The notes: generated from the letters alone by a model not told the origin. Positions 32,610 through 41,618 are shown, counted from the stretch's first letter. The stretch: DNA of 43,127 nt from Latilactobacillus fuchuensis DSM 14340 = JCM 11249 (GCF_000615805.1 NZ_BAMJ01000022.1:1-43127); one strand, 5' to 3'. Numbers and translations: made by a program.

Positions 32610-33926
32610 ATGTCAAGTTCACCCAGTATCAAAAAAGAATTAACGGGTTACATTGTTCGAGATGTCTTTAGCTCACTCGGCCTATCAATCTATATCCTAG
32701 CCGATACCTATTTCATCGCTTTTGCGGTTGGTCCCATTGGTTTAGCCGCATTGAACATTGATTTACCAATCTTCAATTTATTCAACGGCCTTGGTTTAAT
32801 GCTCGGCATCGGGGGCGCGACGATTTTCTCCATTAACAAAGTTCGCCATCCTGAAAAGAGTCAACAAATTTTTACCGAAGTCTTAACCTTCGCTATTCTA
32901 TTAGGCCTAATTATTATGATTAGTGGCTTAATCTTTATCCGACCACTGTTACATTTGCTGGGCGCCAATCATGAAACGATGGCCCCTGCACTAACTTATT
33001 TGCGGATTATTCTAATTGGTAGCCCCTTATTCATTATCAATAATCTGGTTTTAAGTTTTATTCGAAATGACAGTAATCCACATCTCACGATGATTGCGAC
33101 GCTTTCCCAAAGCCTATTCGTGATTGTCTTTGATTACATTTTGATGTTTCCATTGCACATGGGTATGCTAGGTGCGGCTTTAGCGACAATCTGTTCACCG
33201 TTGGTTAGTCTGCTGATTCTAACGCGCCATCGCCACCATCCTGAACGCTTATTAACCTTAAAAAAATTAGACTTAAATCTAAAACCAACCTTCACCGCCA
33301 TTCATTTGGGCTTCCCGTCATTTCTAACTGAAATGAGTACTGGGGTCAGCATCTTTGTGTTTAACCTCGTGATTTTACATTTAGCTGGCAATTATGCGGT
33401 CGCGGCTTATGGGATTATCGCGAACATCTTGATTGTCGGGTTATCCTTATTTAACGGCGTTGCAGTTGGTGTTCAACCGATTGTCAGTCGTGAGTTTGGT
33501 AAACGGCATTTTGCTAACGTCCGGACGAGTCTGCGAATCGGTCTCGCTTCAGCCTTTGGCATTGCAGTTTGCTTATACCTAGTTTTAATCCTCTTCAAAC
33601 AACCGATTATTGCCCTCTTTAACCACGAACAAAATCAATTATTGGTTAAATACGCTTCAGCCGGGATTCCACTAATCTTTATCAGTTTCTTTTTCTCCAG
33701 TCTCAATATCGTCAATAACCTCTTCATGACCGCCATCGCACAACCACGACTATCGTTCTTTGTCGCCATTATGCGAGGGTATATCGTCTTAATTAGTAGT
33801 GTCTTGATTCTCGCTAGTCTATTCGGTTTAACCGGGGTCTGGTTCAGTGTTCCGCTAACAGAAGTCTTAATTCTAATCGTTGGTGGACTGATTAGCCATA
33901 GTCTCCTCAACGATTTAACCGCCTAA
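32610..33926 (+). CDS. MATE family multidrug/Na+ (H+) antiporter
   Basis: 438-aa polytopic membrane protein with about 12 helices; IYILADTYFIAFAVGPIGLAALNIDLPIFNLFNGLGLMLGIGG and the duplicated half (LIVGLSLFNGVAVGVQPIVSRE) are MatE features. The start is the ATG at 32610 with TAGGAG seven bases upstream. The longer frame from 32424 lies inside lysR and has no SD. Exports cationic drugs or metabolites in family members; substrate unknown. It lies 10 bp after lysR, likely the same transcript, and ends at the convergent terminator. Confidence 0.92.
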   Translation: MSSSPSIKKELTGYIVRDVFSSLGLSIYILADTYFIAFAVGPIGLAALNIDLPIFNLFNGLGLMLGIGGATIFSINKVRHPEKSQQIFTEVLTFAILLGLIIMISGLIFIRPLLHLLGANHETMAPALTYLRIILIGSPLFIINNLVLSFIRNDSNPHLTMIATLSQSLFVIVFDYILMFPLHMGMLGAALATICSPLVSLLILTRHRHHPERLLTLKKLDLNLKPTFTAIHLGFPSFLTEMSTGVSIFVFNLVILHLAGNYAVAAYGIIANILIVGLSLFNGVAVGVQPIVSREFGKRHFANVRTSLRIGLASAFGIAVCLYLVLILFKQPIIALFNHEQNQLLVKYASAGIPLIFISFFFSSLNIVNNLFMTAIAQPRLSFFVAIMRGYIVLISSVLILASLFGLTGVWFSVPLTEVLILIVGGLISHSLLNDLTA

Positions 33927-33935
33927 ATAATAAAT

Positions 33936-33972
33936 CAAAAACGGCTAATCCGTCATCAGATTAGCGTTTTTT
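33936..33972. terminator. Bidirectional terminator between MATE and GDPD genes
   Basis: AAAAACG-CTAATC pairs with GATTAG-CGTTTTTT with one unpaired G; A/T runs on both sides. Confidence 0.87.
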
Positions 33973-33986
33973 AGTACGCTATTTTT

Positions 33987-35771
33987 TTAGATTTGACTAG
34001 CCGGCATATCAATCATGTAATTTAACAACCGCATCGTGTAAGTATTTGGTTTAAAATTCGCTTTAATTTCAGTATTCAACGTCCCCAATTGGTCGGTAAT
34101 AATCCCGTCAACATTTTTCAACATCAACTGATCCATGTCATCCGCATCGTTGACCGTCCAAGCCAACACTTTTTTATGTTGCGCATGAACGTTATCGATA
34201 AACGTATCGTTCAAGGTTGTGTATTCCATCGTGAAATAATTGGCTGTCGTTTTCGGCACGCCAACCAGATTAAACGACAAAATGTAACTCGCCCCGACTT
34301 TCGGCATGTCCCGTCGACTCTGTTGAATTAACGTATAGTCCAGCGAATGCACCAAATCCCCATTTTTACGAATGGTCGACCCGTATTGTGTTGCAAATCG
34401 CTTAACAAATCCCTTAGTCATTGCTGGCGTTTTTTTAAATTCAATTAATAATTTCTGATGAGCTTGTCGCGCCGCTCGGTAGTAATCATCAAAACTAACG
34501 ATTTTAGCTGAATAGCCATTTTCGTGCACCGTTATTTTTTGAAGTTGCGCTAGCGTTAAGTCGCTGGGTGACTGATCGATTCCTGCTAGATGTTTCAAAT
34601 TTTCATCATGCAACACAACAAATTGGTGATCTTTGGTTTCTTGAACATCCATTTCAACGTAGTCCGGCTTCTCACGAGCAGTCCGTTGTAATGCCGAAAT
34701 CGAATTTTGAACCCCATTGCCATTATCAACCCCACGGTGGGAAATGGTCATCGGTTGTTGCGCCAAGAAACCTTGAAAATAAAGAACACTATATCCAACA
34801 AACAAGAAACCCGTGATGACGAAAAATCCGACCCAAAGACCTTGTTTTAAGCGATAATGCCCACGATTAGCAATGGCAAAATTAGGAGATTGTTGTTCAA
34901 CTTCCGATAACATTAACAATGCAATCATGCTCGTCCCGTAAATACTGGCTAAGACACTAATCACTTGGGTTAAACTCAAGTTAATGATGGCCCCACTAAG
35001 CGCACCTGCGTGCCAATAATGATCCAGTCCCGATTGAATCGCTAACAAACCACCGAACGATAGCCCAACGACGACCAATACCGCTAAACCAACCGTCATA
35101 ATGTAGCGCGCATAGCCCCAACTGCGGTGCGCCGTTTTCGCCCAGCTCAAGCGCATGGCTTGGCGAATCGGTTGTTGTTCCAGAATCATTAACGGTAGGA
35201 CAAATAACCACCGTAAACCCAAATATAAAATGAGTAGATACAAGATGGCCACTAATCCGGCCAACATTGGATGTTCACTAATTAACCAATCCAAAATGAA
35301 GCGGGGAATTTTGACCTTACTTAATAATTGACTGGTAAAGCCAATTTGACTAAACGGTAAAATGATTAAAAAATATAAGCTAAAAAAACCGATTGCGCTA
35401 ATTGGCAATTGTCTAATTTGGCTGACCGCCATCTTCATTTCGGTCCCAAACGTAACCGTCTGTCGATGACGAACATGATAAAAGCCCAATAATAGCAACG
35501 TAAATTGGGTGAAAACCAACGCTAAGATAAGCCCTAAAATGACTAATAAAGCTAAGATCACCCACGGTTGTTGTTTTAATAACTGACCCAGATTAGTGTA
35601 AGAGACGTATTTAACCCGACCTAAATTTAAAATCGTATTCGCTAACAGATTAAGCACTGGCACACAGATTAAACCGATCAATAATTCAATCGTCAAAACG
35701 ACCTTGCCGTATTGCCACCAATGATGCCAAAAATGGGTGTTCTGGTGTTTAAATAATTGGAATGCTTTCAT
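33987..35771 (-). CDS. Membrane-domain glycerophosphodiester phosphodiesterase
   Basis: 594 aa. The N-terminal half (about 20-335) has about eight membrane helices, the 'GDPD membrane domain' found in lactic acid bacteria. The C-terminal half is a GDPD catalytic domain: ISHRGVDNG (catalytic His and metal region), PDYVEMDVQETKDHQFVVLHDENLKHL, LIEFK and the end VNDADDMDQLMLKNVDGIITDQ. Cleaves glycerophosphodiesters (for example lipoteichoic-acid or phospholipid-derived) on one face of the membrane; substrate and side are not settled. SD AAAGGGGA. It is transcribed with the two genes upstream (35796 and 36629), short gaps of about 20-25 bp. Confidence 0.92.
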   Translation of the reverse strand: MKAFQLFKHQNTHFWHHWWQYGKVVLTIELLIGLICVPVLNLLANTILNLGRVKYVSYTNLGQLLKQQPWVILALLVILGLILALVFTQFTLLLLGFYHVRHRQTVTFGTEMKMAVSQIRQLPISAIGFFSLYFLIILPFSQIGFTSQLLSKVKIPRFILDWLISEHPMLAGLVAILYLLILYLGLRWLFVLPLMILEQQPIRQAMRLSWAKTAHRSWGYARYIMTVGLAVLVVVGLSFGGLLAIQSGLDHYWHAGALSGAIINLSLTQVISVLASIYGTSMIALLMLSEVEQQSPNFAIANRGHYRLKQGLWVGFFVITGFLFVGYSVLYFQGFLAQQPMTISHRGVDNGNGVQNSISALQRTAREKPDYVEMDVQETKDHQFVVLHDENLKHLAGIDQSPSDLTLAQLQKITVHENGYSAKIVSFDDYYRAARQAHQKLLIEFKKTPAMTKGFVKRFATQYGSTIRKNGDLVHSLDYTLIQQSRRDMPKVGASYILSFNLVGVPKTTANYFTMEYTTLNDTFIDNVHAQHKKVLAWTVNDADDMDQLMLKNVDGIITDQLGTLNTEIKANFKPNTYTMRLLNYMIDMPASQI

Positions 35772-35795
35772 CTCACTAATCCCCTTTGCATTACC

Positions 35796-36608
35796 TTAAA
35801 TTGGTGTTTCTCGATTAATCATCACCCGTTTCACAAACCAGATAATCGTCTGATTATCGATGAGTTCTGTATGGGCCGCTTGTGGATCATTGGTCATTAA
35901 CGTGGTAAAATGGGCAACTTGATTCGTAAATATTTGACGCCCCGCTAAAACACTACTAATCGGTACAATCCCATCGCTATCACCCTCAACAATATTGCCT
36001 AACGAAAAAACAGTCAACTGCTTCGATAATTTCTTTCGATCGGCCAATAAACTTTTTAACATCGCACTTTTTTGACTCGCCTTCGGGTTTAAATCATTGT
36101 ACGGCGTGCCAATCGTCATTAACCGCTTAAGGGCTGTCCGGTGACTATCCTGTTCCGCAAACTGCGTTAACACCAACCCACCATTAGAATAACCGACACC
36201 ATCAAATTGCTTAAAATGATACCGTTTCTCAAGTTGACGAAGCGTGGTTTTAAATAACGCCGTTTGAAGTGCCACATTCTGATCACCGTCAGCATTATTG
36301 ACAAATGCCACAACCATCAGCGGCTTTTTATCACCTGATTTCAGTTTTCCAGTCACCTTCAAATCACCGTTATCGGCGACCGTTATTTTTAGAATACTGT
36401 GTTGCTTAGTCCGATTTAACGTCTGCAACATCCGATTATAACTTTCTTGCGTTCCACCGGAACCGGGCACAAAAATCAGTGGTCGCCGTGACTGATTCGT
36501 TGCCTGATTCGACGATGCGGTTAACTGATTGACGGGCCAGACATTCCCAATCATCCCACCAATCAGCAGACAAATTAAACCCACTACTATTATTTTCCAA
36601 TGTTTCAT
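35796..36608 (-). CDS. DUF915 alpha/beta hydrolase, anchored
   Basis: 270-aa protein with an N-terminal signal anchor (WKIIVVGLICLLIGGMIGNVW) and an extracellular alpha/beta hydrolase domain of the DUF915 type. RPLIFVPGSGGTQESYNRML opens the domain; GYSNGGLVLTQF holds the nucleophile Ser (about 140) and MTIGTPYNDLNP follows; GDSDGIVPISS and AAHTELID near the end provide the probable Asp and His. Likely surface lipase- or esterase-like; substrate unknown. It lies 20 bp downstream of rluA and 24 bp upstream of the GDPD gene. Confidence 0.88.
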   Translation of the reverse strand: MKHWKIIVVGLICLLIGGMIGNVWPVNQLTASSNQATNQSRRPLIFVPGSGGTQESYNRMLQTLNRTKQHSILKITVADNGDLKVTGKLKSGDKKPLMVVAFVNNADGDQNVALQTALFKTTLRQLEKRYHFKQFDGVGYSNGGLVLTQFAEQDSHRTALKRLMTIGTPYNDLNPKASQKSAMLKSLLADRKKLSKQLTVFSLGNIVEGDSDGIVPISSVLAGRQIFTNQVAHFTTLMTNDPQAAHTELIDNQTIIWFVKRVMINRETPI

Positions 36609-36628
36609 CCAATCGCCCCTTGCTGCTA

Positions 36629-37537
36629 CTAATTTACTAAATCTGCTAGTTGTACCGTAGCCGGCAATACGGTTTGAATCTCTTCTGGGATTGGTGCGTT
36701 AAAACACTTGGTTTGTTGTGTAAAAGGATCTAAGAAACATAATTGATATGCGTGTAATGCTTGACGCTCAATCCCTAAATCAAGCGGTCCGCCATATAAT
36801 TGATCACCTAACAGCGGATGCCCTAAATCGCTGAAATGGACCCGAATTTGGTGCGTCCGGCCCGTGTGAATTTGAACTTTGACCGCGGCACGATCGTTAC
36901 TTTCTCCTAACAACCAATAACTCGTCCGCGCCGATTGACCAGTTGCCAAAACTTGGCGCCGAATTTCCGTAGCTACCCGACCAATCGGTGCGTTGATTTC
37001 ACCTTGTGCGGCTAATCCGTTGCCCGCGACCACCGCTAAATAAAGTTTCTGTAATTGATGCTTTTCAATTTGCGGTTGCAATAAACTCTGGGCAACTTGG
37101 TGTTTCCCAACTAAGACCACCCCACTTGTGTCGTAATCTAACCGGGTGATAATATGCGGCACCAAATTTTGGGCACCTTGTTGTTGCCAATAACCTTTAA
37201 TCCGATTCAACAACGTATCAGTCTGGTTAGTCGGCCCTGGAATCGTCGAGAGTCCGGCTGGTTTGTCGACCACTAACCAGTACTCATCTTCATAGATTAC
37301 GCTCAGCGGGCCATGACTGATGATGACGGACTCGTCTGCCGGTTCTGCAGGTAGCTGTAAACTAACCCAATCCCCAACTTGAACGACACTGTCAGGCGTC
37401 ACTTTTTTTTGATTCAAATAAAGCGGTAACTGTAACGCTTTAATTTTAGTGTATAATCGCTGACTGATACCCTGGCCCAATAAAAACTGTTTAAAACTCC
37501 GCTGTTGCCCGGCTTGCACTTGCCATTTGATTTCCAT
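36629..37537 (-). CDS. RluA family pseudouridine synthase
   Basis: 302-aa enzyme that converts specific uridines of rRNA or tRNA to pseudouridine. S4-like N-terminal domain, then the catalytic domain with HIITRLDYDTSGVVL (catalytic Asp in RLDxxTSG), KLYLAVVAG, and GRTHQIRVHFSDLGHPLLGDQLYG. Exact target (RluD- or YjbO-like) cannot be told. The start is the ATG at 37537, which has TTGGAG upstream; the longer frame to 37597 is in the promoter (TTGAAT, 18 bp, TATAAT, 37604-37575). First gene of a three-gene operon with DUF915 and GDPD. Confidence 0.92.
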   Translation of the reverse strand: MEIKWQVQAGQQRSFKQFLLGQGISQRLYTKIKALQLPLYLNQKKVTPDSVVQVGDWVSLQLPAEPADESVIISHGPLSVIYEDEYWLVVDKPAGLSTIPGPTNQTDTLLNRIKGYWQQQGAQNLVPHIITRLDYDTSGVVLVGKHQVAQSLLQPQIEKHQLQKLYLAVVAGNGLAAQGEINAPIGRVATEIRRQVLATGQSARTSYWLLGESNDRAAVKVQIHTGRTHQIRVHFSDLGHPLLGDQLYGGPLDLGIERQALHAYQLCFLDPFTQQTKCFNAPIPEEIQTVLPATVQLADLVN

Positions 37538-37574
37538 GTTGTCAGCTCCAATAATTAATTGATCGATTAGCTTT

Positions 37575-37604
37575 ATTATACTGGTAGTCTCACTCATAAT
37601 TCAA
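37575..37604 (-). promoter_or_regulatory. Promoter of the rluA-type operon
   Basis: On the minus strand TTGAAT (37604-37599), 18-bp spacer, TATAAT (37580-37575). It rules out the upstream ATG at 37597 as the true start. Confidence 0.7.
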
Positions 37605-37679
37605 ATCTGTTCGCTTAAAAGTCGTTTTATTTGCATAAGTCCCTTCACCTTTATATGCTGAAAGTATAAGTATCATTAG

Positions 37680-37707
37680 TTGCATCTAAAAAGTTGCGTG
37701 CTATACT
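37680..37707 (+). promoter_or_regulatory. Promoter of the FMN reductase gene
   Basis: TTGCAT (37680-37685), 16-bp spacer, TATACT (37702-37707) with TGC upstream. About 44 bp before the ATG. Confidence 0.68.
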
Positions 37708-37751
37708 AAAGTTACTTACAAAAAATAAGTTAAATTACTGGAGGTTTTTAT

Positions 37752-38303
37752 ATGTCAAAAAATATCGCTGTTTTAGTCGGAAGTTTACGCAAAGATTCAT
37801 TTAGTAAAGCTGTTGCTAAGAATTTAAGCAAGCTATTCCCCGCTGATTTCAATTTAGAAGTGATCGAAATTGGCGATCTCCCTTTATATAATCAAGATTA
37901 CGATGATCTTGACCAAGTGCCGGCCGCTTACACCACGTTTAGAGAAAAGATGCAAACAATGGACGCCGTTTTATTCGTGACACCAGAATATAACCGTTCA
38001 GTCCCTGCCGTTTTGAAAAACGCTTTAGACGTTGGTTCACGCCCTTATGGTGCCAGTGTTTGGGATAACAAACCCGCTGAAATTGTCAGCGTCTCACCTG
38101 GTGCTATCAGTGGATTTGGCGCCAACCATCACTTACGTCAATCACTTGTTTTCTTAAACATGCCAACGGTTCAACAACCAGAAGCTTATATCGGCAATGT
38201 CATGAATTTATTAGATGACAACGGTGATGTGAATAACCCAGACACAATCGGTTTCTTCCAAGCAATCGTGGATGCTTTTGTTGCATTAATTAAACGCTAT
38301 TAA
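37752..38303 (+). CDS. NADPH-dependent FMN reductase
   Basis: 183-aa flavodoxin-fold oxidoreductase. VLVGSLRKDSFSKAVAKNL is the FMN phosphate loop (GSLRxxSxS), VTPEYNRSVPAVLKNALD and VSPGAISGFGA are the other flavin- and NADPH-side blocks. Likely a quinone or azo reductase for redox protection. SD GGAGG. It is monocistronic, with a terminator at 38314-38352. Confidence 0.93.
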   Translation: MSKNIAVLVGSLRKDSFSKAVAKNLSKLFPADFNLEVIEIGDLPLYNQDYDDLDQVPAAYTTFREKMQTMDAVLFVTPEYNRSVPAVLKNALDVGSRPYGASVWDNKPAEIVSVSPGAISGFGANHHLRQSLVFLNMPTVQQPEAYIGNVMNLLDDNGDVNNPDTIGFFQAIVDAFVALIKRY

Positions 38304-38313
38304 TTTAAATAGT

Positions 38314-38352
38314 AAAAAGAAGTCTAATCGCAATGATTAGGCTTCTTTTTTT
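38314..38352. terminator. Bidirectional terminator after the FMN reductase gene
   Basis: AAAAAGAAG-CTAATC pairs with GATTAG-CTTCTTTTTTT; loop GCAAT. The gene at 38360 converges on it. Confidence 0.9.
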
Positions 38353-38359
38353 GCGTCAC

Positions 38360-38647
38360 TTAAGGTCTTAACCCATTCAATCCTGATAAGCTAATTAATT
38401 CAAGTTGGTCTTGTGACAAATTAGTGCTGGCCATGATTAATTGTTTCAAAGCAGGCAAGCTAGCAGCTGACTTAAACTGATAACCCGCATCCCCATAAGT
38501 GCGCAAATAACTAGCCTGATCACCCAAAGCCTGTTTTAGAATCGTTTCATCAATCGGAATCTGACTCGTTAATAGATAATTAGCCGTGTCGTCTCCCGTT
38601 AAACTGGTTGCATTGGTCATGAACTTAAAATAGTCGTGTACTGCCAT
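38360..38647 (-). CDS. Unrecognised 95-aa protein
   Basis: Soluble protein starting MAVHDYFKFMTNATSLTGDD with mostly helical, uncharged C-terminal half (LPALKQLIMASTNLSQDQLELISLSGLNG). No family recognised; the layout resembles short leader-helix proteins, but nothing firm. ATG at 38647 has SD GGAGG; the longer frame starts within the SD. The promoter has a cre-like site in its spacer (38682-38710), so sugar-regulated expression is possible. Confidence 0.72.
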   Translation of the reverse strand: MAVHDYFKFMTNATSLTGDDTANYLLTSQIPIDETILKQALGDQASYLRTYGDAGYQFKSAASLPALKQLIMASTNLSQDQLELISLSGLNGLRP

Positions 38648-38681
38648 TTCAATCGCCTCCACTAATCGTTAATCTAGCTTG

Positions 38682-38710
38682 AATATAAGCGCTTTCCAGA
38701 ATGAAAGCAA
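38682..38710 (-). promoter_or_regulatory. Promoter of the 95-aa gene with a cre-like site
   Basis: On the minus strand TTGCTT (38710-38705), 17-bp spacer, TATATT (38687-38682). The spacer carries GGAAAGCGCT, so GGAAAGCGCTTATA matches 12 of 14 bases of the CcpA cre consensus and covers the -10 edge. Confidence 0.6.
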
Positions 38711-38732
38711 GTTCTTTTTTAAGCAATCAAAA

Positions 38733-38793
38733 AATCCGATTATCCCTAAATTCAGGATAATCGGATTTTCCGACTTGATAGACAATTGATAAC
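38733..38793. repeat. Single structured 3'-UTR element, partial
   Basis: A perfect 13-bp hairpin AATCCGATTATCC (38733-38745) with GGATAATCGGATT (38755-38767), followed by TTGATANNCAATTGATAAC (38775-38793), which is also found at 17835-17853. On the minus strand it starts 36 bp past the stop of the 59-aa gene and ends in TTTTTTGATT, so it can terminate that transcript. Its left arm is missing or diverged compared with 17766-17859. The rest of 38663-38829 has nothing else seen. Confidence 0.65.
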
Positions 38794-38829
38794 GTGCCAA
38801 TCCCACTGACTCCTGTGCTTAGCAACATT

Positions 38830-39009
38830 TCAGTTACCATTTTGTCGCGTTCCAGATGCGGCCATCCAATTCACCTTGCGTTGTTCAATTCGTTGCGCTA
38901 GTTCGTGACTGACTTGACCGAGTGCCTGATAAAAAGCTTGATCTTCATAAGTGGTGGCTTGGCTTTGTAATTGCTGAATCTGTTGTTGTAACCAATTTTC
39001 TTCAGTCAT
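38830..39009 (-). CDS. Unrecognised 59-aa protein
   Basis: Small soluble, helical, Gln-rich protein (MTEENWLQQQIQQLQSQATT start; TRQNGN end). Its ATG overlaps the stop of the upstream oxidoreductase by one base (TAATG), so it is translated by coupling to it. The helix pattern (HELAQRIEQRKVNWMAA) suggests a small helical partner or adaptor; no family recognised. It may come from the same lineage as the Gln-rich C-terminal part of the upstream oxidoreductase. Confidence 0.68.
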   Translation of the reverse strand: MTEENWLQQQIQQLQSQATTYEDQAFYQALGQVSHELAQRIEQRKVNWMAASGTRQNGN

Positions 39010-39698
39010 TAGCCTTCACCTTCTTCTTGCCGAATCATTTGGACTTGCCAGTTCAAATCGGTTAACAACTCGCTTTGTTCCGCTAATTGTTCCCCAATTA
39101 AGACCAACTGCTGCTGTTGCGCTTCATCTTCAGCCACCGCTTGCCGCTGGGCTAATTGTGCTTGGAACCAAGCGACTTTATCCGTTAACGTAAAGTTTTG
39201 CTGGCTAAGATAGCGTTGGTAATCAACGACCAATAACTGTTTCGCCGTTTCAGACCAATAACCCAGTTGGTGAATCACGAATGGCGTTAAATACGTCATC
39301 CCTAGTTTCCGCGCAACCAGTTCATAGGGCCTTAAAATTTCTGACATGGTCGCTTGTTCGCTACCACCAGCTTGAAAATGTTTTGCGGCAATGCCCGTTG
39401 ACACAACCAGCCCAAATTCTTTACCTGCTAACGGTTGGCTCCCGTTAAACGCAAAGTCGCCGGTTAAGACGGTATCCAACCAATTTTTTAAACTGGCCGG
39501 TGCAGCGTACCAATAAAGCGGGAATTGGAGAATAATCCGGTCATGAGTCTTTAGTTGGGCTTGTTCGAAAGCTACATCTAAGATTGATGGCAAAACATGC
39601 CAAGTGACCTCTTCCAGTCCGGCACAACTTGCTTTTAAAAAGTTTTGAACCATTGAATTTTCAATTTCTGGGTGACTAACAATCACTAATGTTTTCAT
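39009..39698 (-). CDS. NAD(P)H dehydrogenase (quinone), flavodoxin-like
   Basis: 229-aa oxidoreductase of the NQO/MdaB (Flavodoxin_2) family. TLVIVSHPEIENSMVQNFLK, IILQFPLYWYAAPASLKNWLDTVLTGDFAF and GKEFGLVVSTG are family blocks; after about 185 there is a Gln/Glu-rich coiled extension beyond the usual domain. Predicted FMN/FAD-dependent quinone reduction in the cytoplasm. It lies just downstream of glnA and is first in a two-gene unit with the 59-aa gene. Confidence 0.88.
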   Translation of the reverse strand: MKTLVIVSHPEIENSMVQNFLKASCAGLEEVTWHVLPSILDVAFEQAQLKTHDRIILQFPLYWYAAPASLKNWLDTVLTGDFAFNGSQPLAGKEFGLVVSTGIAAKHFQAGGSEQATMSEILRPYELVARKLGMTYLTPFVIHQLGYWSETAKQLLVVDYQRYLSQQNFTLTDKVAWFQAQLAQRQAVAEDEAQQQQLVLIGEQLAEQSELLTDLNWQVQMIRQEEGEG

Positions 39699-39755
39699 TG
39701 AATAAACTTCCTTTACTTAAAAGTTCATTGTACAAAAAACACTCACAAATTGCGA

Positions 39756-41099
39756 CTAATAAAGCTCTAGGTATTGTTCACGTTCCCATTCAGACACTTG
39801 TTGACGATAAGCCGCCCATTCGAGTGATTTAGAATCCATGAAACTTTGATAGAGATAAGGCCCCATTGAATCTTTAATGATTTGATCATCAGCTAATTCT
39901 TTCAACGCATTGTGCAAGGTCGAAGGTAAATCGGTGATGTGACTTTGTTTCCGTTCCGTTTCATCCATGCTGTAGATGTTGCGGTCAACGCCAGCATCAG
40001 GTGATAATTTTTGTTCTAAGCCTGACAAACCGGCCGCTAAAATCGCACTGATGGCTAGATATGGATTGGCGCTGGGATCGACACTCCGAAGTTCCAAACG
40101 GGTTGATAAACCGCGTGATTGGGGTACTCGAATCAATGGTGAACGGTTATGACCTGACCAAGCGACGTAAACGGGCGCTTCAAAACCAGGGACTAATCGT
40201 TTGTACGAATTAACCGTTGGATTGTTGATGGCGGTAATCGCACGGGCGTGGTGTAATAAACCGGCTAAGAAATAATAAGCCGTTTCAGAAAGTTGTTCCT
40301 TGCCATTTTCATCAAAGAACGCATTTTGACCCTCTTCAGTAAAGAGTGACATGTTGATGTGCATCCCAGAACCGTTGACACCATGGAGTGGTTTTGGCAT
40401 GAACGTCGCGTGCAATCCGTGTTTACGAGCAATCGTTTTAACGACTAACTTAAAGGTTTGAATATTATCGGCCGCATCGACGGCATCCGCATATTTGAAA
40501 TCAATTTCATGTTGACCAGGTGCGACTTCATGATGGCTGGCTTCAACTTCAAAGCCCATTTTTTCAAGTTCCAAAACAATATCACGGCGACAGTTTTCGC
40601 CTAAATCAACTGGGGCAAAATCGAAATAGCCCCCTTGATCGTTTAATTTTAACGTTGGTTTGCCAAATTCATCTAATTTGAATAAGAAAAATTCAGGTTC
40701 AGGTCCAATGTTGAAATCTTTAAAACCCTTTGCTTGCATATCGCGGACTAATTTTTTTAAATTGTTGCGGGGATCGCCTAGGAATGGTTCACCAGCTGCG
40801 GTGTAAACTGAACAGATTAATCGGGCAACTTTGCCGTGTTCAGCTTCCCATGGGAAAATTAACCAAGTGCTTAAATCTGGCCGTAAATACATATCACTTT
40901 CTTCGATTCGCACAAAACCGTCGATTGAAGAACCATCAAACATCATTTTGTTGCTCAACACTTTATCTAATTGACTAATCGGAACTTCCACATTCTTAAT
41001 AATGCCGTTGATATCCGTGAACATTAATCTCAAAAATTTAACGTTTTCTGTTTCTACTAATTGCTTGATAGTGGCTGCTGCCAATACTTTACGTGCCAT
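39756..41099 (-). CDS. glnA: Glutamine synthetase, type I-alpha
   Basis: ATP-dependent amidation of glutamate; main ammonium-assimilating enzyme. 447 aa, full length, without the adenylylation insert, so of the GSI-alpha class inhibited by feedback and partner of Gln[88 protein letters not shown] and the C-terminal part are intact. It lies 15 bp after glnR, in the standard glnRA operon. Confidence 0.97.
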   Translation of the reverse strand: MARKVLAAATIKQLVETENVKFLRLMFTDINGIIKNVEVPISQLDKVLSNKMMFDGSSIDGFVRIEESDMYLRPDLSTWLIFPWEAEHGKVARLICSVYTAAGEPFLGDPRNNLKKLVRDMQAKGFKDFNIGPEPEFFLFKLDEFGKPTLKLNDQGGYFDFAPVDLGENCRRDIVLELEKMGFEVEASHHEVAPGQHEIDFKYADAVDAADNIQTFKLVVKTIARKHGLHATFMPKPLHGVNGSGMHINMSLFTEEGQNAFFDENGKEQLSETAYYFLAGLLHHARAITAINNPTVNSYKRLVPGFEAPVYVAWSGHNRSPLIRVPQSRGLSTRLELRSVDPSANPYLAISAILAAGLSGLEQKLSPDAGVDRNIYSMDETERKQSHITDLPSTLHNALKELADDQIIKDSMGPYLYQSFMDSKSLEWAAYRQQVSEWEREQYLELY

Positions 41100-41114
41100 T
41101 AATCCGATCGCCCC

Positions 41115-41486
41115 TTAATATAATTTAGATGATTGTGAAATTGCTGACCGTTGTCCAACTAAACCACTGACCGACAATAATTCTTGGGCCAGTAGCTGAC
41201 GGGTTTGCGTGTCTGACAATTCAGGTTGCTGCCGTTTTTGCGCCTGCTTCTGGTAGATTTGGCGAATTTGGGCGATAGTCGCCCCTTCCGCTAAATAATC
41301 TTTAAGTTCTAACAAACGATCGACATCGTTTAATGAAAAAAGTCGTTGGTGTCCAGCAGTTCGTTCTGGTAAAACGAGTTGTTGTGCTTCGTAATACCGA
41401 ATTTGGCGCGCCGTTTGACCCGTTAATTTCATCACGGTCCCGATTGGCAACACCGCTAAATTACGTCTCAGTTGTTTTTCAGCCAT
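41115..41486 (-). CDS. glnR: MerR-family nitrogen regulator GlnR
   Basis: 123-aa repressor of glnRA and other nitrogen genes. MerR-type winged helix (LPIGTVMKLTGQTARQIRYYEAQQLVLPERTAGHQRLF), then dimer helix LLELKDYLAEGATIAQIRQIYQK, and a short C-terminal region that receives the feedback-inhibited glutamine synthetase. The start is the ATG at 41486 with SD AGGTGA; a GTG at 41495 overlaps the SD. Autoregulated by the GlnR box at 41546-41562. Confidence 0.95.
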   Translation of the reverse strand: MAEKQLRRNLAVLPIGTVMKLTGQTARQIRYYEAQQLVLPERTAGHQRLFSLNDVDRLLELKDYLAEGATIAQIRQIYQKQAQKRQQPELSDTQTRQLLAQELLSVSGLVGQRSAISQSSKLY

Positions 41487-41509
41487 TGATTTCACCTCAC
41501 TTGCGTTTT

Positions 41510-41562
41510 ATCATAACAGTCACTTTTAATCCGGTCAACATTTGATGTTAGGTTTTCTAACA
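41510..41562 (-). promoter_or_regulatory. glnRA promoter with GlnR box
   Basis: TTGACC (41538-41533), 17-bp spacer, TATGAT (41515-41510). TGTTA-N7-TAACA (41562-41546) fits the GlnR/TnrA consensus TGTNA-N7-TNACA perfectly and lies just upstream of the -35. Confidence 0.92.
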
Positions 41563-41576
41563 TCAGTTAAAAATAA

Positions 41577-41614
41577 AAAAGAATTCGCCCCCCTTTAAGG
41601 TTCAAATTCTTTTG
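41577..41614 (-). terminator. Terminator of the aldo/keto reductase gene
   Basis: AAAAGAATT pairs with AATTCTTTT with partial inner pairing across AACCTT and AAAGGGGGG, followed by TTTTTTATTTTT on the minus strand. Confidence 0.7.
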
Positions 41615-41618
41615 GCTT

